Assembly: GCF_000426065.1 (NCBI RefSeq)
Contig: NZ_AUEQ01000011.1
Coordinates: 1-64,000, forward strand
Source: Mycobacterium sp. URHD0025
Lineage (GTDB): Bacteria > Actinomycetota > Actinomycetes > Mycobacteriales > Mycobacteriaceae
Direction of reading: 5' to 3'
Length of the DNA stretch: 64,000 bases
The first letter of the stretch is position 1. Each line of letters opens with the position of its first letter. The notes under the pieces were generated by a model that saw only the letters and a list, made by a program, of their open reading frames with translations, made no database searches and was not told the origin of the DNA. Positions 58,923 to 64,000 of the stretch are shown one piece after another. The position numbers were made by a program, and so were the translations under genes.

Positions 58923-60182
58923 TTACTTACCGGGCTCCAGCACCGCAGTGCCGACGAACGGCACCAGTGCGTCGGGAACGCGGACGCTGCCGTCGGGTTG
59001 CTGATGGTTTTCCAGGATGGCCACCAGCCAGCGGGTGGTGCCGAGCGTCCCGTTGAGGGTCGCGGCGATCTGCGGCTTGCCGTTCTCGTCGCGGTAGCGG
59101 GTGGCCAACCGCCTGGCCTGGAACGTCGTGCAGTTCGAGGTGGAGGTGAGCTCGCGGTAGGTCTGCTGGGTGGGCACCCACGCCTCGCAGTCGTACTTGC
59201 GCGCCGCCGAAGAGCCGAGATCGCCTGCGGCGACGTCGATCACCCGGTACGGCACCTCGATGGCGGCCAGCATCTGACGCTGCCAGCCCAGCAGCTTCTG
59301 ATGCTCGCCGACGGCATCTTCGGGCTTGCAGTAGATGAAGCCCTCGACCTTGTCGAACTGGTGCACGCGGATGATGCCCCGGGTGTCCTTGCCGTAGCTG
59401 CCCGCCTCGCGCCGGAAGCACGAGGACCAGCCCGCGTACCGCTTCGGGCCGGCCGACAGGTCGAGAATCTCGTCGGCGTGGTAGCCCGCAAGCGGCACTT
59501 CGGAGGTGCCGACCAGGTACAGGTCGTCGGCCTCCAGGTGATAGATCTCGTCGGCGTGTGCGCCGAGGAATCCGGTGCCCGCCATGACTTGTGGGCGCAC
59601 CAGCACCGGCGGGATCATCAGCGTGAAACCGTTCTGCACGGCCACCTGCGTGGCCAGTTGCAGCAGGCCGAGTTGCAGCAGCGCGCCGTGGCCGGTGAGG
59701 AAGTAGAACCGCGAACCCGACACCTTGGCGCCGCGTTCCATGTCGATCAGGCCGAGCGCCTCGCCGAGCTCGAGATGGTCCTTCGGGTTCTCGATCTCCG
59801 GTGGCTCGCCGACGGTGTCGAGCACCACGAAGTCGTCCTCGCCGCCGGCGGGCACGCCGTCGATGATCACGTTCCCGATCGCCATGTGCGCGGCGGTGAA
59901 GGCGTTCTCGGCTTCGACCTGGGCGACCTCGGCGGCCTTGACCTGCTCGGCCAGGTCCTTCGCCTGCTGCAGCAGGGCAGGGCGCTCTTCGGGTGTCGCC
60001 TTGCCCACCAGCTTGCTGGCGGCCTTCTGCTCGGCGCGCAGGTTGTCGGCCGCCGAGATGGCGGCCCGCCGCGCGGTGTCGGCCTGCAGCAGCGCGTCGA
60101 CGCGCGCCGGGTCCTCTCCGCGAGCCCGTTGCGACGCACGGACGATGTCGGGATTGTCGCGCAGCATCTTGAGGTCGATCAC
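58923..60182 (-). CDS. serS: Seryl-tRNA synthetase
   Basis: This class II synthetase charges tRNA-Ser (and tRNA-Sec where present). The 419-residue product has the N-terminal coiled-coil arm (about 30-110, [19 protein letters not shown]) and the catalytic core with motif 2 [20 protein letters not shown] and motif 3 [14 protein letters not shown]. The GTG at 60182 ([18 protein letters not shown]) gives the usual family start and the same length as the M. tuberculosis enzyme. The BTAD gene follows closely. Confidence 0.96.
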   Translation of the reverse strand: MIDLKMLRDNPDIVRASQRARGEDPARVDALLQADTARRAAISAADNLRAEQKAASKLVGKATPEERPALLQQAKDLAEQVKAAEVAQVEAENAFTAAHMAIGNVIIDGVPAGGEDDFVVLDTVGEPPEIENPKDHLELGEALGLIDMERGAKVSGSRFYFLTGHGALLQLGLLQLATQVAVQNGFTLMIPPVLVRPQVMAGTGFLGAHADEIYHLEADDLYLVGTSEVPLAGYHADEILDLSAGPKRYAGWSSCFRREAGSYGKDTRGIIRVHQFDKVEGFIYCKPEDAVGEHQKLLGWQRQMLAAIEVPYRVIDVAAGDLGSSAARKYDCEAWVPTQQTYRELTSTSNCTTFQARRLATRYRDENGKPQIAATLNGTLGTTRWLVAILENHQQPDGSVRVPDALVPFVGTAVLEPGK

Positions 60183-60301
60183 GGGCGCAACCCTACTTTT
60201 TGACATGCGGCGACGTACATCTGAGGTGGTCGAATCGAGGTGACTGGGCCGAACAGCACCGGCCGCCGGGCACAACCTCGCAACATTACAACTGCATCAC
60301 T

Positions 60302-60329
60302 TGTCACAGGGGCTGACACGCCTGTCACA
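60302..60329. promoter_or_regulatory. TGTCA boxes before the septum-formation gene
   Basis: TGTCACA stands at 60302-60308 and at 60323-60329, 21 bp apart, and TGACA (60314-60318) stands between them in opposite orientation. The array ends 10 bp before the gene start and lies in the serS-divergent gap. It looks like an operator for a dimeric regulator. GTCACA is also the core of MtrA sites. Confidence 0.45.
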
Positions 60330-60339
60330 ATGGAGGGCA

Positions 60340-61788
60340 ATGTTGGAAGCATCCGAGCACCCCGAGCACCCCGAGACCGGGGACCCGCTCGCCGCACCTC
60401 TGCCGGACGAACAACCCGCGAGGGAACCGTGGTGGCAGAGTCTGGCAGCCGCGTCGACGCGACGAGCGCTGCTGTTGACGGCGCTCGGCGCACTGCTCAT
60501 CGCCGGCGTGATCACCGCGTTGCCCCGCAGCGAGGGAGCCAACTCCGGACCGGGCGCCATCGCCCTCGGTCCCCGCGGCAACGACACGTTCAATCACGTC
60601 AAGCGGGGCGACTGCCTGAACTGGCCCGGCCGCAACCCCGACGCCGCGCACATCGTCGACTGCAAGGACAACCACCGCTTCGAGGTGGCGCAGGCCGTCG
60701 ACATGCGCACGTTCCCCGGCAGCGAGTACGGGCCGGGAGCACCGCCGCCGTCGGTGGACCGGATCAAGCAGATCAGCCAGGAGCAGTGCACGCCGTCGGT
60801 GCGTAGCTACCTCGGGCCGAAGTACGACCCGAACGGCAAGTACACCATCGGCCTGCTGTGGTCTGGCGAGAAGGCGTGGAAGCAATCCGGTGAGCGGCGC
60901 ATGCTGTGCGGCCTGCAGTTGCTGGGCCCCGGCGACAGCCAGCTGGAATCCGCGGGCAAGGTGGCCGACCTCGACCAGTCGAAGGTGTGGGCCGCAGGCA
61001 CCTGCCTCGGCATCGACGCCGCCACGAATCAGCCCACCGATGTCCCGGTCGATTGCGCGGCGCCGCACGCCATGGAGGTCACCGGCGCGGTCAACCTGGG
61101 CGAGAAGTTCCCCGGCGGGCTGCCCTCGGAGGGCGATCAGGACAACTTCATCAAGGACGCCTGCACCGCGCAGACCGACGCCTACCTGGCCCCGGTCCAG
61201 TTGCGCACCACCACGCTGGCCCTGAGCTACAGCACCATCTCGCTGCCCAGCTGGTCGGCCGGCAGCCACCAGGTGTCCTGCAGCATCGGTGCCACGCTGG
61301 GCAACGGCGGCTGGTCGACACTGGTCAACAGCGCCAAGGGGCCGCTGATGATCAACGGGCAGCCTCCGGTGGCGCCGCCGGACATCCCGGAGGAGCGGCT
61401 CAACATGGAGCCCGTCCCGATGCCCGACGTGGACGAGCCGTCTTCGGGTTCATCCGGGTCGTCGTCTTCGTCCGGGTCGTCGTCATCCGGGTCTTCGTCG
61501 TCCGGGTCTTCATCGGGTTCGGGCTCGTCGAGTTCGGGGTCGGGTTCCGGTTCGTCGGGCTCGTCCGGATCTTCGGGTTCGTCGAGTTCGTCGGGCGGCC
61601 AGCACCTTCCGCAGGCCGCGACCACCGCGGCGCCGGCTCCCACCCAGGCCAACACCTTCAACCCGCCGCCGCCTGAGCAGGCACCGGCACCCGCGCCCGA
61701 GCAGGCACCCGCGCCCGCTCCTGACGGCGCGGCGCCGCCCGCCGGTCCGCCGCCGGGTGAGCCGGTGCCCGTACCGCCGGGGCCGTAA
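60340..61788 (+). CDS. Membrane protein with septum-formation domain (Rv3835 ortholog)
   Basis: The 482-residue product has a cytoplasmic N-terminus, one membrane helix (about residues 42-62, ALLLTALGALLIAGVITAL) and an extracytoplasmic part with two septum-formation-like units. Each unit has cysteine/histidine pairs (GDCLNW...VDCKDNHRFE; GTCLG...VDCAAPHAMEV) that probably form disulfides. It ends with a Ser/Gly run and a Pro/Ala/Glu tail. The ATG at 60340 is very close to the GGAGGG site; TTG at 60343 is possible. It is probably an envelope or division protein. The zincin gene follows after four bases. Confidence 0.8.
   Translation: MLEASEHPEHPETGDPLAAPLPDEQPAREPWWQSLAAASTRRALLLTALGALLIAGVITALPRSEGANSGPGAIALGPRGNDTFNHVKRGDCLNWPGRNPDAAHIVDCKDNHRFEVAQAVDMRTFPGSEYGPGAPPPSVDRIKQISQEQCTPSVRSYLGPKYDPNGKYTIGLLWSGEKAWKQSGERRMLCGLQLLGPGDSQLESAGKVADLDQSKVWAAGTCLGIDAATNQPTDVPVDCAAPHAMEVTGAVNLGEKFPGGLPSEGDQDNFIKDACTAQTDAYLAPVQLRTTTLALSYSTISLPSWSAGSHQVSCSIGATLGNGGWSTLVNSAKGPLMINGQPPVAPPDIPEERLNMEPVPMPDVDEPSSGSSGSSSSSGSSSSGSSSSGSSSGSGSSSSGSGSGSSGSSGSSGSSSSSGGQHLPQAATTAAPAPTQANTFNPPPPEQAPAPAPEQAPAPAPDGAAPPAGPPPGEPVPVPPGP
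61435..61603 (+). repeat. Ser/Gly low-complexity run
   Basis: About 55 codons are almost only Ser and Gly (units such as SGSSSS and GSSSSG), built from repeated TCG-TCC-GGG triplets. The DNA is prone to slippage. It forms the flexible link between the folded domains and the Pro-rich tail. Confidence 0.85.
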
Positions 61789-61792
61789 GCCC

Positions 61793-62143
61793 GTGCCGGT
61801 GCGGATGAGTTCGCAGCGGTTCGACGAGTTGGTGTCCGACGCACTCGATCTGATCCCGCCGCAGTTGGCGGCCGCCCTCGACAACATCGTGGTCCTGGTC
61901 GAGGATCGCGATCCCGACGAGCCCGAGATTCTCGGCCTGTACCGGGGAGTGGCGCTGACCGAGCGGGATTCCTGGTACGCCGGTTCGCTGCCGGACACCA
62001 TCACGATCTACCGCGGAGCCCTGCTGGATTTCTGTGACAGCGAGGCCGACGTGGTCGACGAGGTGGCCATCACCGTCATCCACGAGATCGCGCATCACTT
62101 CGGGATCGATGATGAGCGGCTCCACGAACTCGGTTGGGGCTAG
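61793..62143 (+). CDS. Small zincin-type metallopeptidase (Rv3836 ortholog)
   Basis: The 116-residue product ends in VVDEVAITVIHEIAHHFGID, which holds the HExxHxxG zinc-protease motif, preceded by DTITIYRGALLDFC. This is the short, minimal zincin family (DUF1025-like). It has no signal peptide, so it is cytoplasmic or a domain acting near the membrane. The GTG at 61793 lies four bases after the previous stop, so the two genes are an operon. The substrate is unknown. Confidence 0.82.
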   Translation: MPVRMSSQRFDELVSDALDLIPPQLAAALDNIVVLVEDRDPDEPEILGLYRGVALTERDSWYAGSLPDTITIYRGALLDFCDSEADVVDEVAITVIHEIAHHFGIDDERLHELGWG

Positions 62144-62202
62144 TCACGGTCCAGCAGGCGCGGCAACCGCGATTTGTCGGCCCGCAGTGCTATCAACGGG
62201 CT

Positions 62203-62403
62203 ATGACGATCCAGTGCCGGGAGTGCGCAGCCGGTCTGGAGCATTGCCACGGCACCGTGATCATCCACGTCCAGTACCGCGCGGAATGCACCGACGACGG
62301 CTGCACCACACCGGAAGCAGCGCATACCTTCACCGTCGACTGTCAGGCGGTGGGCTGCCCGTGCGGGCGTGAGGGCGAACTGTCGATCCGGCGGTACGGC
62401 TAG
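62203..62403 (+). CDS. Small cysteine-rich protein, probable zinc binder
   Basis: The 66-residue product has eight cysteines (5, 8, 15, 29, 34, 47, 52, 54) and histidines at 14, 16, 22 and 41. They are arranged as QCRECAAGLEHCHGT, ECTDDGC and VDCQAVGCPCG, which suggests two zinc sites. The ATG at 62203 begins right at the first knuckle; the ribosome site is weak. Its stop overlaps that of the convergent phosphatase gene by four bases. I do not know a function. Confidence 0.65.
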   Translation: MTIQCRECAAGLEHCHGTVIIHVQYRAECTDDGCTTPEAAHTFTVDCQAVGCPCGREGELSIRRYG

Positions 62404-63089
62404 CCCATCGGGTCGGAATCGGAGGTCACCGCATCGGCGACCGGAGTGGCGTCCGGTTCCGGATAGAACGGCGGTGTCAGGGCCGCCCATTGCACGCAAC
62501 TCCAGCGCCCGTCGGTGATCGGTGCCAGCACAACTGATTCGGTATTGCCCAGGTGATGGTCGAGGGCGAAGCTGCCCTCGACACCGGCCAGCACGGCGGC
62601 CACCAGCCGGATCGCGGCGCCGTGACTCACCACGACGATGTCGCTGTTGAAGTCATTGTCGTCGAGATACCGCAGCCGCAGTTCGGTGAGCACGGGCACG
62701 TAGCGGGCCAGGACCGTCTCGGCGCTCTCGCCTCCCGGCATCGGCACGTCCAGTTCGCCCCGGTGCCAGCGTTCGTAGATCCGGTTGAACTCGGCAACTG
62801 CGGCGTCGTCGCTGCGGTCCTCCAGTTCGCCGACCTGGACTTCGTGGATCCCTTCGAATTCGAAGGGGACAAGGCCGGTTTCGCTGCCGATACCGGCGGC
62901 CGTCTGTGCTGCGCGCCGAGCCACCGAGTGGGCCAGGATCGACGGGCGCTGACTCAGCATTCCGCCGAACCGCCGGGCCTGGTCGTGTCCGAGGTCGGTC
63001 AGCTCCGCGCCGGGCGGCCGGGTGTCCAGACGCCGGGCGACGTTGCCTTGGGACTGCCCGTGGCGGACGAGTATCAGCCGTCCGCTCAT
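62400..63089 (-). CDS. Histidine phosphatase family protein (Rv3837c ortholog)
   Basis: The 229-residue product belongs to the phosphoglycerate mutase-like acid phosphatases: the phosphate-accepting histidine is in LVRHGQSQGN, the second arginine region is ARRAAQTA, the acid residue follows in EVQVGELEDRS and the second histidine is in VVSHGAAIRLV. The substrate is unknown; it is not a typical glycolytic mutase. The ATG overlaps the pheA stop by four bases, so it is co-translated with pheA. Confidence 0.87.
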   Translation of the reverse strand: MSGRLILVRHGQSQGNVARRLDTRPPGAELTDLGHDQARRFGGMLSQRPSILAHSVARRAAQTAAGIGSETGLVPFEFEGIHEVQVGELEDRSDDAAVAEFNRIYERWHRGELDVPMPGGESAETVLARYVPVLTELRLRYLDDNDFNSDIVVVSHGAAIRLVAAVLAGVEGSFALDHHLGNTESVVLAPITDGRWSCVQWAALTPPFYPEPDATPVADAVTSDSDPMG

Positions 63090-64000
63090 GAGGCGCCCGT
63101 TCCGTCACGCAAACCCGTCAACCACCGTGTGGCCTCGTCCAGTCGCGGCGGGGGTGCGCCCGCGTTCGCTCCGGTCGGCCAGGATCCGAGATATCGCACA
63201 TCGGTACAACGCCGGTGCAACGCTTTGAGTGCCTCAGCCACCGAATCGTCTTCGATGTGCCCGACACAGTCGAGGAAGAACATGTATGTGCCCAGCTCGG
63301 TTCTGGTGGGCCGGCTTTCGATCCGGGTGAGGTCGATGTCGCGGATCGAGAATTCGGTCATCGCGGCGACCAGCGCACCGGGGGTGTTGTCCAGGCGCAG
63401 CACCACCGAAGTGCGGTCGGCGCCGGTGGCCGGCGGCGGCACGCCGGGCGGGCCGACCAGGACGAAGCGGGTTCGGGCGTTGGCTTCGTCGACGACGTCG
63501 GCGGCCAGGATGTCCAGCCCGCAGCGCTCGGCGGCCAGCCGCGTGCTCACCCCGGCGTCGGCGTTGCCCTCGGCGACATCGTGGGCGGCTGCGGCGTTGG
63601 AGGTGGCGGGCACGACCGCGGCGTCGGGCAGGTTGGCGGCCAGCCATCGGCGCACCTGCGCGAGCGCCACCGGGAAGGCGGCCACGGTCTTCACCGGCTC
63701 GCTGTGCCCCGGCCGGGTGACGATGGTGAACGCGACGTTGAGGGTCAGCTCGGCATAGATCTGGAGCGGTTCACCGACGGCCAGGCTGTCCAGCGTCGGC
63801 AGCACCGATCCCTCGATCGAGTTCTCGATCGGCACGCAGGCGTAATCGGCCCGCCCGTCGCGGACCGCGGCCAGTGCGCCGGGGGTGCTGTCGGTCAGCA
63901 CCGGTGTGAAGCGGTCCGTGCGATCGCCGGCTGCCGACTGCAGAGGGGGCACCATCTCGTGCGCCACCATCTGCAGTAACGCCACTTCGGTAAAGGTCCC
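63086..64000 (-). CDS. pheA: Prephenate dehydratase PheA, 5' end outside window
   Basis: PheA converts prephenate to phenylpyruvate in phenylalanine synthesis. The 304 visible codons begin at the conserved GTFTE of the N-terminus, so only about ten codons are missing. The catalytic segment DEANARTRFVLVG and the C-terminal ACT domain with the phenylalanine-binding RIESRPTRTELG are present, so it is probably feedback-inhibited. The gene is the upstream partner of the histidine phosphatase in an ATGA-overlapping pair. Confidence 0.95.
   Translation of the reverse strand, partial: GTFTEVALLQMVAHEMVPPLQSAAGDRTDRFTPVLTDSTPGALAAVRDGRADYACVPIENSIEGSVLPTLDSLAVGEPLQIYAELTLNVAFTIVTRPGHSEPVKTVAAFPVALAQVRRWLAANLPDAAVVPATSNAAAAHDVAEGNADAGVSTRLAAERCGLDILAADVVDEANARTRFVLVGPPGVPPPATGADRTSVVLRLDNTPGALVAAMTEFSIRDIDLTRIESRPTRTELGTYMFFLDCVGHIEDDSVAEALKALHRRCTDVRYLGSWPTGANAGAPPPRLDEATRWLTGLRDGTGAS

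Overview
The window is chromosomal DNA of a mycobacterium, most likely a fast-growing Mycolicibacterium-type species. The evidence is the high GC content, many GTG starts, a mycobacterial MspA-type porin at the left edge, and above all the whole arabinogalactan / mycolic acid cell-wall locus in the gene order known from M. tuberculosis Rv3789 to Rv3838c. Porins of this kind and a furA-katG pair inside this locus point to a fast grower; no species is claimed.

Layout. (1) 1-4715: accessory genes that are not part of the conserved locus: the 5' part of mspA, a long non-coding stretch with a Crp-like palindrome, a zinc-ribbon protein, an aminoglycoside phosphotransferase-fold protein, an AhpD-like protein divergent from a MocR/PdxR regulator, and a TRIC/YadS membrane protein. 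(2) 4749-23784: the arabinan pathway on the + strand: GtrA-family protein, dprE1, dprE2, aftA, embC, embA and embB. A 4.7-kb block (furA, katG, a tetR gene and an MpaB/DUF2236 oxygenase) lies between dprE1 and dprE2, and the last 21 bases before dprE2 look like a second, decayed copy of the dprE1 3' end. (3) 23862-26389: SRPBCC protein, divergent TetR regulator and an FAD-dependent oxidoreductase. (4) 26572-39493, minus strand: mycolic acid condensation and transfer: accD4-pks13-fadD32, culp6, a DUF732 lipoprotein, the MPT51-like fbpD and fbpA. (5) 39899-46528, minus strand: a tightly overlapping galactan/decaprenyl-phosphoryl-arabinose operon glf-glfT2-PAP2-ubiA-aftB. (6) 46768-49466, plus strand: the exported protein Erp and a peptidoglycan amidase. 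(7) 49488-64000: HAD phosphatase, two PlsC acyltransferases, a metallo-beta-lactamase/Rieske fusion with a small partner, DUF5718, hemerythrin, a large BTAD-ATPase regulator, serS, a septum-formation-domain protein, a zincin, a small Cys-rich protein, a histidine phosphatase and the truncated pheA.

The genes act together. UbiA, the PAP2 phosphatase, DprE1/DprE2 and probably the GtrA protein make and export decaprenyl-phosphoryl-arabinose. AftA, EmbA/B/C and AftB polymerise it on the galactan built by Glf and GlfT2. FadD32, AccD4 and Pks13 make mycolic acids, and the antigen 85 proteins attach them.

I do not see a clear, wholly new multi-gene system. The best leads are: the insertion scar before dprE2; two well-formed TetR operator arrays; a 14-bp element shared by the fbpA and fbpD upstream regions; a probable decayed mycolyltransferase gene between fbpA and aftB; an MPT51-like protein that keeps Ser and His of the catalytic triad; 9-bp-phased repeats before erp and csp that resemble MtrA sites; and a metallo-beta-lactamase/Rieske protein of unknown chemistry.
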